A stretch of DNA of 64,000 nt from Lentimicrobiaceae bacterium. GTDB taxonomy: Bacteria; Bacteroidota; Bacteroidia; Bacteroidales; F082. The stretch covers positions 1 to 64,000 of the forward strand of contig SUWT01000006.1 in assembly GCA_015061335.1 (NCBI GenBank), written 5' to 3'. This document shows, piece by piece, positions 39,470-48,744 of the stretch; the stretch's first letter is position 1; each line of letters starts with the position of its first letter. The notes under the pieces were generated by a model that saw only the letters and a list, made by a program, of their open reading frames with translations, did not search any database and was not told where the DNA came from. The translations under genes were made by a program, and so were the position numbers.

Positions 39470-41293
39470 TTGATGATAAAACACTATAACATACCGATTT
39501 TTTTACCAGAACTCGCTTGTCCTTACAGATGTGTTTATTGTAATCAATTTAGTATTACAGGACTGAATGCCTTTGTTAAACCTGAGGATGTTAAAAATAT
39601 AATTGACAGTCATTTATCTTCCTTCAAAGAAGAAAACAGATTTGTTGAAGTTGCTTTCTTCGGAGGTAATTTCACAGGTCTTCCTATCAAAATGCAGAAC
39701 GATTATCTCGAGATAGTTCAGCCTTATCTTGATAAGAATCTCATTCACGGAATACGTTGCAGTACGCGTCCCGATTATATCGACCTTAAACGTGTAAGGG
39801 AAATAAAATCATACGGAATGCGTAATATCGAACTCGGAGCACAAAGTACCAACGACGATGTCTTGAAACATTGCAAACGTGGACATACTTATAACGATAT
39901 TGTTGAAGCATCGCAAATAATTCTCTCAGAAGATATTACTTTAGGATTGCAGATGATGATAGGTCTGCCTTCTGATTCTGAAGAGAAAGATTTTCAGACA
40001 GCCAAAGACATTGTAGATCTCGGTGCGAAGGAAACTCGTATCTATCCTTGTATCGTAGTGAAAGACACTGAATTAGAAATGATGTATAATTCAGGAGAAT
40101 ATAAAGCACTTTCTATTGAAGAAGCTGTTGTACGTTCTTCTAAATTATATACTTATTTTGCTGAAAATCAGGTGAAAGTACTACGAATCGGACTTCATGC
40201 TTCCGATGAATTGGATAACGAAGCCTACGTGGCAGGTCCTTATCATAAGAATTTTGCCGAGATGGTTTTCTCTCGCATCTGGAGAGATAATCTGAAAACC
40301 TTAAAACCTGAGAATCTGAGAAGTAAGGACATTATCATCAACGTTCCTGAATCGCAAATTAATCATGCTATTGGATGGAAAGGCGAGAATAAGAAGATGT
40401 TGTCGGAAAAGTTTGATGAGGTATTTTTTAAGGTCAACAAGACAACAAGTAGAGACGCGTCAATGACTCCTATAAAATTAACAAACATTGACACGTCTCA
40501 ACAACTAAATGAATTCTATTTTACCATCACTTTAAAAGAAGATTTGCCGACGATAATAGCTGACTCTAAGATGCCTGAGGAAGCGAAAAAGAATCTTAAA
40601 AAAATAGGTAACGTACTTTTTATCAACCCTACTTCAATAACTTACGATTCAATATCATCGCATCCTGACATTTTCTTTTTCCAAAAAGATGATGCTTTGA
40701 TTTATGCACCTAATGCTCCGAAAAAGATTGTCAAGGAATTGAAGAAGAGAAAGATAAATCTTATCGAAGGCGAGAAAGAAGTAGGGAAGAAATATCCGGA
40801 TACGGTTCCATATAATGCAGTCGGAATCGGAAATTTATTGATACATAGTTTGAAATATACCGATGCTAAAATTTTATCATCTTATAAAAATCATATCCAT
40901 GTAAATCAAGGATATACGCGATGTAACCTTTTGGCTTTGAACGAGAATTGTTTCATAACATCTGATATTGGCATTTTCAATGCCGTCAACGGACAACAGA
41001 CAACGGACAACAGACTTTGTTCTCACGAATCTCTTGTGGAGACGTACGGACGTACGTCTGAATACATATCCGTTCTTTACATCGACCCGAAGCAGATTAA
41101 CTTAGAAGGTCAGAAAAACGGATTTTTCCCCGGTTGCTGCGGAGTATGGAAGAACAATCTTATCGTTTGCGGTAGCACGAAATATTTAAAAGAAAAAGAA
41201 GAATTAGACCAATTCCTTCAAGACAACAATTTTAATCTCATAGAGTTATATGATGGAGAATTGATTGATGTGGGAAGCGTTTTTTTCAATTGA
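39470..41293 (+). CDS. Elp3-like radical SAM protein fused to a DUF6873/GME-like domain
   Basis: ACPYRCVYCNQFSITG (CxxxCxxC); VAFFGGNFTG; C-terminal PNAPKKIVKELKKRKINLIEGEKEVGKKYPDTVPYNAVGIGNLLIH...HVNQGYTRCN.. Confidence 0.8.
   Translation: MMIKHYNIPIFLPELACPYRCVYCNQFSITGLNAFVKPEDVKNIIDSHLSSFKEENRFVEVAFFGGNFTGLPIKMQNDYLEIVQPYLDKNLIHGIRCSTRPDYIDLKRVREIKSYGMRNIELGAQSTNDDVLKHCKRGHTYNDIVEASQIILSEDITLGLQMMIGLPSDSEEKDFQTAKDIVDLGAKETRIYPCIVVKDTELEMMYNSGEYKALSIEEAVVRSSKLYTYFAENQVKVLRIGLHASDELDNEAYVAGPYHKNFAEMVFSRIWRDNLKTLKPENLRSKDIIINVPESQINHAIGWKGENKKMLSEKFDEVFFKVNKTTSRDASMTPIKLTNIDTSQQLNEFYFTITLKEDLPTIIADSKMPEEAKKNLKKIGNVLFINPTSITYDSISSHPDIFFFQKDDALIYAPNAPKKIVKELKKRKINLIEGEKEVGKKYPDTVPYNAVGIGNLLIHSLKYTDAKILSSYKNHIHVNQGYTRCNLLALNENCFITSDIGIFNAVNGQQTTDNRLCSHESLVETYGRTSEYISVLYIDPKQINLEGQKNGFFPGCCGVWKNNLIVCGSTKYLKEKEELDQFLQDNNFNLIELYDGELIDVGSVFFN
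40449..40502 (+). repeat. Hairpin element family A, copy 3, in frame inside the radical SAM CDS
   Basis: GTAGAGACGCGTCAATG (40449-40465) / CATTGACACGTCTCAAC (40486-40502); encodes SRDASMTPIKLTNIDTSQQ. Confidence 0.85.
40985..41015 (+). repeat. 7-bp-period array inside the radical SAM CDS
   Basis: GTCAACG GACAACA GACAACG GACAACA GAC; encodes VNGQQTTDNRL. Confidence 0.8.
41040..41059. repeat. Short perfect palindrome related to family A, inside the radical SAM CDS
   Basis: AGACGTACG GA CGTACGTCT; encodes ETYGRTS. Confidence 0.7.
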
Positions 41294-41322
41294 GAATTGA
41301 AAGTTGAAATTTGAAAATTTGC
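41288..41322. repeat. 7-bp-period array at the radical SAM stop codon
   Basis: AATTGAG AATTGAA AGTTGAA ATTTGAA AATTTGC; contains the TGA stop (41291-41293). Confidence 0.6.
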
Positions 41323-41384
41323 GACTTGCATCTTACAATTTTTAAAAAAAATGCGACTTGTATCTTACAATTTTAAAAATATCT
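41321..41384. repeat. 32-bp tandem direct repeat (GCGACTTGYATCTTACAATTTT...)
   Basis: Copies start at 41321 and 41353. Confidence 0.85.
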
Positions 41385-41480
41385 TTATAATGTATTATAA
41401 ATCAAGTGTTTTTCCAACTAAAGTTTGTAATTTAAAGATAAGTCTTTAATCAATGACCAAAGACTTATCTATAAAACGAG

Positions 41481-42320
41481 TTACGGTTTAGTTACAGGAA
41501 CTTGAATAATGGTAAGCCATTTGCTCGTATCGTCTTGATTCCAGATACCATCTATATAGTTGGCTCTTGGTTCTCCAGCAATCTCATAACCGAGTTTTGC
41601 AATTTCTTCAAAAAGTTCCAAATAACTTTCGCGAAGTAAAGAATAAGGTCCGTAGACTTTCTTACAGATTGCGGTCTGTACCTCAGGAAGTTTCTTGAAT
41701 TTCACTATGTCAGAATCAGTTCCCATCTCGGTCACTCTTTCACAATACTCGATTTCAAAATCTGTTTCCTTATATTCTCCGGATAGTTCGGTAGTGAAGC
41801 AATAACCAGGTTCAGGACATTTGCAAGCGAGTCGCGCCATTTCAGGGCCGACAATGTTCACAAGATGTGTTCCCAATTCGTCATAACACTTAAGAGTCGT
41901 TCTGTTGTATGCCACAATAATTTCAGGCAATGAATCGAAAAAAATGCTTTCCATAGTTTTAATTTTTTTAATTTTCTTTTGCTCGGAAAGATAATTCTTC
42001 AGATGAAGTTGACGCTGTTTCAGATATGCGATTTGTTGTTTGCACTCATCAATCTTAATCTTAATTGCCTCAATATCAGGAATAGGATTTTCGTCGTCAT
42101 ACAATTCCCGAATCTCAGTCAAACTAAAACCAAGATCTTTGAGTTTCAGTATCGCTATCAGTTTCTGCAGATTTGCCGTACAATAATAACGATATCCCGT
42201 CCATCTGTCGATAATATCTGGTTCTAACAAACCGATTTCTTCATAGTGTCTGAGAGTCCTCACCGTCACCCTTGCGAGTTTGCTTATCTCTCCGATTTTG
42301 TACTTAATTATTTTAACCAT
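41481..42320 (-). CDS. MerR-family transcriptional regulator with GyrI-like effector-binding domain
   Basis: YKIGEISKLARVTVRTLRHYEEIGLLEPDIIDRWTGYRYY; C-terminal AraC-E_bind/GyrI-like region. Confidence 0.92.
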   Translation of the reverse strand: MVKIIKYKIGEISKLARVTVRTLRHYEEIGLLEPDIIDRWTGYRYYCTANLQKLIAILKLKDLGFSLTEIRELYDDENPIPDIEAIKIKIDECKQQIAYLKQRQLHLKNYLSEQKKIKKIKTMESIFFDSLPEIIVAYNRTTLKCYDELGTHLVNIVGPEMARLACKCPEPGYCFTTELSGEYKETDFEIEYCERVTEMGTDSDIVKFKKLPEVQTAICKKVYGPYSLLRESYLELFEEIAKLGYEIAGEPRANYIDGIWNQDDTSKWLTIIQVPVTKP

Positions 42321-42418
42321 ATCCGCTGCGCTTTGGATTTCGGTGCAAAGATATATCATGACCTTAGGTACGAGTCAAGAAAAATCTTGATTTATTTCTG
42401 ATTTTACTAAAATAACTC

Positions 42419-42480
42419 CTCATTGCTCAAAGCTCATTGCCAAAAAAATCTGTTGTCCGTTGACTGTTGTCCGTTGTCTT
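42419..42480. repeat. Two adjacent 7-bp-period arrays with different units
   Basis: CTCATTG CTCAAAG CTCATTG CC and TTGTCCG TTGACTG TTGTCCG TTGTCTT. Confidence 0.75.
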
Positions 42481-42508
42481 TTAGTATCTTTGCGACAAAC
42501 ATTTCCTT

Positions 42509-44428
42509 ATGAAAAAAATTGAGCTTTTATCGCCGGCGAAGAATTTGGAAGTTGGTATTGCTGCTATCAACCATGGTGCTGATGCTGTGTATATTGGAGG
42601 ACCGAGTTTCGGGGCGAGAGAGAAAGTCGGGAATAGCATTGAAGACATTGAAACTCTTTGCAGACACGCGGCTCTCTTTGACGCTAAAGTATATGTCACG
42701 ATGAACACATTGCTGTTCGACAGCGAGTTGGAAGAAGCTCGCAAGATAGCATACGACTGCTGGAACGCCGGTGTCGATGCGCTCATAGTTCAAGATATGG
42801 CGTTGTTGAATATGGATATGCAGCCTATCGCCTTGCACGCTTCGACTCAATGTCATAATATTGATGCGGAGAAGGTTAAGTTCTTGGAAGACGTAGGTTT
42901 TTCTCAAGTCGTTTTGGCGAGAGAATTAAGCATCGAGCAGATAAAGGAAATCCGTTCAAGAACTACAGTTCCGTTGGAATATTTCGTTCACGGCGCGTTG
43001 TGCGTCTCGTATAGCGGACAATGTTATTTAAGCCACGTCATCGGCGGACGTTCCGCCAACAGAGGAGCCTGCGCTCAGCCTTGCCGTCTCGCATGGAATC
43101 TCGAAAATGCAGAAGGCAAACGATTGGTTTCCAACAGGCATCTTCTTTCATTGAGAGATTTGAATGACAGCAAAAACATAGAAGAACTCATCGATGCCGG
43201 AATCACTTCTTTCAAAATTGAAGGCAGACTGAAAGACATCGATTATGTTAAAAACGTCACCGCTTTTTATAGAAAGACGATTGACGAAATCATTGAAGGT
43301 CGCGACGATTTATGCAGAAGCTCTCGCGGTGAAAGCAATCCTTCTTTCTATCCGAATCCGGAGAAATCGTTTTCAAGAGGTTTCACCGATTATTTTATTC
43401 ACGGTCGCCAGAAATATATTGACGCTCCTTATTCGCCTAAGTCGATGGGAGAATATCTCGGAACAATAGAAAAAGTCAAGAATAAGTCGGTGACTATCAG
43501 GACAGGGAAAACGCTTCATAATGGCGACGGACTTTGTTTCTTAGACAGAGAGAATAATCTTTTAGGATTTAATGTAAATGCCGTCAGTAGAGACGCGTCA
43601 ATGTTACCTACAATAAAACACATTGACACGTCTAAAAATCGACAAATTCAACGTCAGACGGTTACAAGCAATACCGACATTTCGATGATGACGAGATTTA
43701 AGATTGAGGGAAGCAAGATTTTCAGAAATTCGGATTTGGTATGGCAGAAAGAAGTCGAGAAATCGCAAGGTAACAGAAAGATTAAAATCGACTTGAGATT
43801 TACCGATACAGAAGACGGATTTGCTTTGTCGGCAAAATTACATAATGAAGATTCAGAATATGTTACGACGAATATTTCGATAGAAAAAGAAATCGCCAAC
43901 AATGCAGAAAAGGCGTTAGAAAATATTAAGAATAAAATATCGCAATGGGGCGACACGGAATTTTCGGTGGCAAAAATTGAAATATTTTTTGACAACAGAC
44001 AACAGACAACGGCCTATTTCATTCGCACATCGGTTCTTGGCGAGATGAAGAAAGATTTGGTGGAGAAATTGAAATCATATCTCATTGATAAACATCGTAA
44101 TGAAAGAGAGACATTTGTAAAACCAAAAACAAATGCGATTTATCCTAAAGAAAGTCTCTCTTATCTCGGCAATGTCATCAACAATAAATCGAGAGAGTTT
44201 TATGAACTTCATGGCGTTATAGATGTTGAAGATGGATTGGAAAAACTCAAATCTAATGACGAGCTTGTTGTAATGACGACAAAACATTGTATTCGTTACG
44301 CTAACAATATATGTAGCAAAGAAATCGGGAAACCGGCGACATCGTTATATTTGGTCAACGACAAAGGACGTTTCCGTCTCGACTTCGATTGCAGAAATTG
44401 TTGCATGAAAGTGATTAAAGAGAAATAA
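42509..44428 (+). CDS. Peptidase U32 family protein
   Basis: [72 protein letters not shown]. Confidence 0.93.
   Translation: MKKIELLSPAKNLEVGIAAINHGADAVYIGGPSFGAREKVGNSIEDIETLCRHAALFDAKVYVTMNTLLFDSELEEARKIAYDCWNAGVDALIVQDMALLNMDMQPIALHASTQCHNIDAEKVKFLEDVGFSQVVLARELSIEQIKEIRSRTTVPLEYFVHGALCVSYSGQCYLSHVIGGRSANRGACAQPCRLAWNLENAEGKRLVSNRHLLSLRDLNDSKNIEELIDAGITSFKIEGRLKDIDYVKNVTAFYRKTIDEIIEGRDDLCRSSRGESNPSFYPNPEKSFSRGFTDYFIHGRQKYIDAPYSPKSMGEYLGTIEKVKNKSVTIRTGKTLHNGDGLCFLDRENNLLGFNVNAVSRDASMLPTIKHIDTSKNRQIQRQTVTSNTDISMMTRFKIEGSKIFRNSDLVWQKEVEKSQGNRKIKIDLRFTDTEDGFALSAKLHNEDSEYVTTNISIEKEIANNAEKALENIKNKISQWGDTEFSVAKIEIFFDNRQQTTAYFIRTSVLGEMKKDLVEKLKSYLIDKHRNERETFVKPKTNAIYPKESLSYLGNVINNKSREFYELHGVIDVEDGLEKLKSNDELVVMTTKHCIRYANNICSKEIGKPATSLYLVNDKGRFRLDFDCRNCCMKVIKEK
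43587..43635 (+). repeat. Hairpin element family A, copy 4, in frame inside the U32 CDS
   Basis: GTAGAGACGCGTCAATG (43587-43603) / CATTGACACGTCTA (43621-43634); encodes [17 protein letters not shown]. Confidence 0.85.
43991..44012 (+). repeat. 7-bp-period array inside the U32 CDS
   Basis: GACAACA GACAACA GACAACG G; encodes DNRQQTT. Confidence 0.7.
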
Positions 44429-44480
44429 AAATCATTATTTTTGTAAGTCAAATTTTGAAATAATAAAAAAAGATATAAAT

Positions 44481-46247
44481 ATGTACAGAACACATACTTG
44501 CGGTGAACTTCGTCTTGCAGATGCGGGAAAAGAAGTCGTTTTAAGCGGTTGGGTGCAACGCGTTCGCGACAAAGGCACTCTCATTTGGATTGACATTCGT
44601 GACAGATACGGATTGACACAGCTCTTCTTACAAGAAGGCGTCACATCTGCAGAAGTGATAGAGAAAGCTCGTACCTTAGGACGTGAGTTCGTCATTCAAG
44701 CCAAAGGTAAAGTCATTGAAAGAGAATCGAAAAACCCTAACATCCCTACAGGTGAAATCGAGTTGCAACTCACAGAACTGAACATCTTGAATGCAAGTAA
44801 GACTCCGCCTTTCACTATCGAAGACAAATCAGACGGCGGCGACGACCTCCGTATGAAATATCGTTACTTAGACTTACGTCGTAATCCTTTGAAGAACAAT
44901 CTCATCTTACGTCATAACGTAGCAATCGAGACAAGAAGCTATTTGTCGGAACAAGGATTTATCGAGATAGAAACACCTTGTCTAATTAAATCGACACCTG
45001 AAGGAGCACGCGACTTCGTCGTTCCATCACGTATGAATCCGGGTGAGTTCTACGCACTTCCACAGTCGCCACAACAATTTAAGCAATTATTGATGGTAGC
45101 AGGTTTCGACAAATATTTCCAAATAGTACGCTGTTTCCGCGACGAAGACCTTCGTGCCGACCGTCAACCAGAGTTCACACAGATAGACTGCGAGATGTCG
45201 TTCGTAGAACAAGAAGACGTCTTGAACACATTTGAAGGCTTGACGAAACATCTCTTCAAGAAAGTCAAAGGCTTGGAATTCGATAAATTCCCACGCATGA
45301 CATGGCACGACGCGATGAAATATTACGGCAGCGACAAGCCAGACATCCGCTTCGACATGAAATTCGTCGAACTCACAGATTTAGCACAAGGCAAAGGATT
45401 CCCGGTATTCGACGACGCTGAGTTAGTCGTTGCTATCAACGCTAAAGGCTGCGCTTCATACACACGTAAGCAAATCGACGCATTGACAGACTTCGTCAAG
45501 AGACCACAAGTCGGAGCTAAAGGTTTGGTTTATGTAAAATATAACGAAGACGGCAGCATTAAGTCATCAGTCGATAAGTTCTATACACCAGAAGATTTGA
45601 AGACATGGTTAGACCGTTGCGGCGCAGTAGCAGGCGATATGTTGTTAATTCTCTGCGGTAAAGCGATGGAGACAAGAGAACAGATGAATTGCCTACGTCT
45701 CGAGATGGGCAACCAACTCGGACTTCGTAACCCAGACGATTACAAACCATTATGGGTCATCGACTTCCCACTCTTGGAATGGGACGAAGAGACACAAAGA
45801 TATTACGCAAAACATCACCCATTCACAGCACCTAAGCCGGAAGACGAATATCTTTTGGACGAAGATCCAAGCAGATGGGCTGAGATCAGAGCCAATGCTT
45901 ACGACATCGTATTGAACGGCGTTGAAATCGGCGGCGGTTCAGTACGTATCTTCAACAGAGACTTACAAAACAAGATGTTCCGCACTTTAGGCTTCACCGA
46001 TGAAAGCGCACAAGCACAATTCGGTTTCTTGATGAACGCCTTCGAATACGGCGCACCACCACACGCAGGTCTCGCCTTCGGCTTCGACAGACTCTGCTCA
46101 TTGTTCGGCGGTCAGGAAAGCATCCGCGACTTCATCGCATTCCCTAAGAACAATCAAGGTCGCGACGTGATGACAGAATCACCATCAACAATCGCTGACG
46201 CACAATTAGAAGAATTACAGATAAAATTAGATTTGAGGGGCGAATGA
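44481..46247 (+). CDS. aspS: Aspartate-tRNA ligase
   Basis: Full-length class II aa[12 protein letters not shown]...[10 protein letters not shown]...[18 protein letters not shown]...[15 protein letters not shown]. Confidence 0.97.
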   Translation: MYRTHTCGELRLADAGKEVVLSGWVQRVRDKGTLIWIDIRDRYGLTQLFLQEGVTSAEVIEKARTLGREFVIQAKGKVIERESKNPNIPTGEIELQLTELNILNASKTPPFTIEDKSDGGDDLRMKYRYLDLRRNPLKNNLILRHNVAIETRSYLSEQGFIEIETPCLIKSTPEGARDFVVPSRMNPGEFYALPQSPQQFKQLLMVAGFDKYFQIVRCFRDEDLRADRQPEFTQIDCEMSFVEQEDVLNTFEGLTKHLFKKVKGLEFDKFPRMTWHDAMKYYGSDKPDIRFDMKFVELTDLAQGKGFPVFDDAELVVAINAKGCASYTRKQIDALTDFVKRPQVGAKGLVYVKYNEDGSIKSSVDKFYTPEDLKTWLDRCGAVAGDMLLILCGKAMETREQMNCLRLEMGNQLGLRNPDDYKPLWVIDFPLLEWDEETQRYYAKHHPFTAPKPEDEYLLDEDPSRWAEIRANAYDIVLNGVEIGGGSVRIFNRDLQNKMFRTLGFTDESAQAQFGFLMNAFEYGAPPHAGLAFGFDRLCSLFGGQESIRDFIAFPKNNQGRDVMTESPSTIADAQLEELQIKLDLRGE

Positions 46248-47338
46248 AACGAGTATTAGTATTGACAGGCGGTGGCGACTGTCCGGGATTAAACGCCGTG
46301 ATAAGAGCCATCGTGAAAAGAGCCTCGCAGGAGAAAGACTGGGAAGTACTTGGCAGCATACAAGCATTCAACGGAGTGTTGTGGGAACCATCGGAGATAG
46401 TGAGACTCACACCAGAGAGTGTGAGAGGAATACATTTCAGAGGCGGAACAATCTTAGAGACAACCAACAAAGGAGGCCCGTTCTCTTGGCCTGTAAAAAA
46501 TAACGACGGCACTTGGACGACAGTAGATCGCTCCGATGAGATGATAAAGAAACTTCAATATATGGGAATCGATTGCGTCATCAATATCGGCGGTGACGGC
46601 TCGCAGAGAATCTCCAAGAAGTTATACGACAAAGGTTTAAATATCATCGGAGTTCCAAAAACTATCGACAACGACTTATCTATGACTGACAGCACTTTCG
46701 GTTATCAGACCGCCGTCGAGATAGCTACTGAGGCGGTGGATAAGTTAGTCACGACGGCAGCAAGTCACAACCGCGTCTTTGTTTTAGAAGTGATGGGACG
46801 CGACGCCGGATGGATTGCATTGAACGCAGCCGTTGCTGGCGGAGCGGAAGTCTGCTTACTCCCAGAATTTCCTTACGACATAGAAAAGGTAAAAGAAAGA
46901 TTAGAAAGCCGTTTCGTTCACGACAGAGGTTTTGCCGTCGTTGTAATATCAGAAGGTGCTAAACCTAAAGACGGACAGCAGGTGTTTGAAGTCAGCAAGG
47001 AGGTTGGTTACGAAAACGTGAAATTAGGTGGCATCGGACAGAAATTCATCGAGCAGATGAAAGCCGCAGGTTTCAAGCACGATATGCGTGAGACTACATT
47101 AGGTCACCTGCAGAGAGGCGGAGTGCCGATTGCTTACGACAGAGTTTTGGCTTCGCAATTCGGTGTCAAGGCGTTTGAAATGGTATTGAATCAAGAATAT
47201 GGAAAGATGGTAGCATACCGTCACCCGAATATCATCTCAGTACCATTAGAAGACGCTGTCGCCAAGATGAATCTCGTTACAGAAGACCACGACTTAGTCA
47301 GAACAGCGAAAGGATTAGGAATTTCGTTGGGAATTTGA
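46244..47338 (+). CDS. pfkA: 6-phosphofructokinase
   Basis: [26 protein letters not shown]-like [30 protein letters not shown]. Confidence 0.93.
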   Translation: MKRVLVLTGGGDCPGLNAVIRAIVKRASQEKDWEVLGSIQAFNGVLWEPSEIVRLTPESVRGIHFRGGTILETTNKGGPFSWPVKNNDGTWTTVDRSDEMIKKLQYMGIDCVINIGGDGSQRISKKLYDKGLNIIGVPKTIDNDLSMTDSTFGYQTAVEIATEAVDKLVTTAASHNRVFVLEVMGRDAGWIALNAAVAGGAEVCLLPEFPYDIEKVKERLESRFVHDRGFAVVVISEGAKPKDGQQVFEVSKEVGYENVKLGGIGQKFIEQMKAAGFKHDMRETTLGHLQRGGVPIAYDRVLASQFGVKAFEMVLNQEYGKMVAYRHPNIISVPLEDAVAKMNLVTEDHDLVRTAKGLGISLGI

Positions 47339-47364
47339 GGTAAATTATAATTATGCATTATGAA

Positions 47365-48624
47365 TTACAAGATATTCATTCTGTTCGCGTCCTGTTTTAG
47401 GAATACGAATATCATGATGCTGAACATCAATAGACTTGATCCTCCGTAACTTAGAAATGGCAATGGTATTCCTATGACGGGCATCAGACCTATAGTCATC
47501 CCTATATTTACAACGAAGTGGAAAAAGAATATTGATGCTATTCCGTATCCGTATATTCTACTGAAAGATGATCGTTGTCTTTCAGCTAAGATAATAATTC
47601 TTACCATGAAAGCCAGATACAGCATAAGTAAAATGAAAGATCCAATGAATCCGTGTTCTTCGCCAACGGTACAGAAAATGAAATCGGTATGCTGTTCAGG
47701 GACAAAGTTATATTTAGTCATGGTGCCTTGAAGGTGACCTTTACCAGTGAAACCTCCTGATCCTATTGCGATTTTTGATTGATGCAGGTTGTATCCAACG
47801 CCGTGAATGTCTTTTTCAATACCCAAAATAATATTGATACGCGTTCTTTGGTGTTGTTTTAATATCTTATAAAAGGCAAAATCGACGGATAATATAAATA
47901 TGGAAGACATAATAAACACTATTATTATTTTCCATATATTAGCTTTAGACTTTTCCATGAGGATAAATAATAATATGAATATTACGGTAAGACCTATCAA
48001 TACGTACCATTTAGAGAAAAAAAGTGTTAATAAAAAGAGAATAACAGCGAACGCTCCGAAGAGTAGTACTTTGCCAGACATGCCCTCTCGATAAAACACA
48101 AGAATAAAAGATAGAAACACTAAAGATGATCCTGCATCGCCTTGTTTGAGTATCAATAAGACAGGCAGTAGTACTATCCCGTATGCTAGTAATTGTGTTT
48201 TTATCTTCCCGAAGTCTGTTTTGATATTACCTAAGTAATGAGCTATAGCCAATGCTGTTGCGAATTTAGCCAGCTCTGAAGGCTGGAAAGAGAAACCTCC
48301 TATTTGTATCCATGATGTTGATCCACTTATAGTTGATCCTATCAGGAGTACTAATATTAGCATAAAAATAGCAAATGCATATATGATGTATGCGAAAGCA
48401 TTGAAAAATTTAGCGTCTATAAGTAGTATTATAAGACCAATGACAAGGCTGGCTCCAGCGAAAAGTATTTGTTTCCCATAGCATTGTGACAGATCGAAGA
48501 TGCTTGGATGTTGTTCGTTGAAAGCAGCGGCATAAATTGACATTATCCCTATGAATACAAGGGCGAAGTACATTAGCAGCAGCCACCAGTCGATCTTTCC
48601 GATTATGTTATTTCTTGTTGTCAT
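47365..48624 (-). CDS. rodA: Rod shape-determining protein RodA (SEDS family)
   Basis: Polytopic; FQPSELAKFATAL; GFTGKGHLQGTMTKYNFVPEQHTDFIF; PFLSYGGSSLL. Confidence 0.95.
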   Translation of the reverse strand: MTTRNNIIGKIDWWLLLMYFALVFIGIMSIYAAAFNEQHPSIFDLSQCYGKQILFAGASLVIGLIILLIDAKFFNAFAYIIYAFAIFMLILVLLIGSTISGSTSWIQIGGFSFQPSELAKFATALAIAHYLGNIKTDFGKIKTQLLAYGIVLLPVLLILKQGDAGSSLVFLSFILVFYREGMSGKVLLFGAFAVILFLLTLFFSKWYVLIGLTVIFILLFILMEKSKANIWKIIIVFIMSSIFILSVDFAFYKILKQHQRTRINIILGIEKDIHGVGYNLHQSKIAIGSGGFTGKGHLQGTMTKYNFVPEQHTDFIFCTVGEEHGFIGSFILLMLYLAFMVRIIILAERQRSSFSRIYGYGIASIFFFHFVVNIGMTIGLMPVIGIPLPFLSYGGSSLLMFSIMIFVFLKQDANRMNIL

Positions 48625-48629
48625 TTTTT

Positions 48630-48738
48630 AGTTTAAAGTTTAAGGTTTAAAGTTTAAAGTAGTTTTAAAGTTGAATGTTCTTAAGTTTTATAGTTTATCA
48701 AAAATTAACCTTAAACCTTAAGCATTAAACCTTAAACC
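48630..48738. repeat. Long 7-bp-period array with inverted halves between mrdA and rodA
   Basis: AGTTTAA AGTTTAA GGTTTAA AGTTTAA ... TTAAACC TTAAGCA TTAAACC TTAAACC. Confidence 0.8.
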
Positions 48739-48744
48739 AGATTT

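Noticed and set aside
47341-47370. ATTATAATTATGCATTATGAATTAC after rodA as another heptad array
   Set aside because: First spacing is 6, not 7, and AT-rich; too weak to list as a feature.
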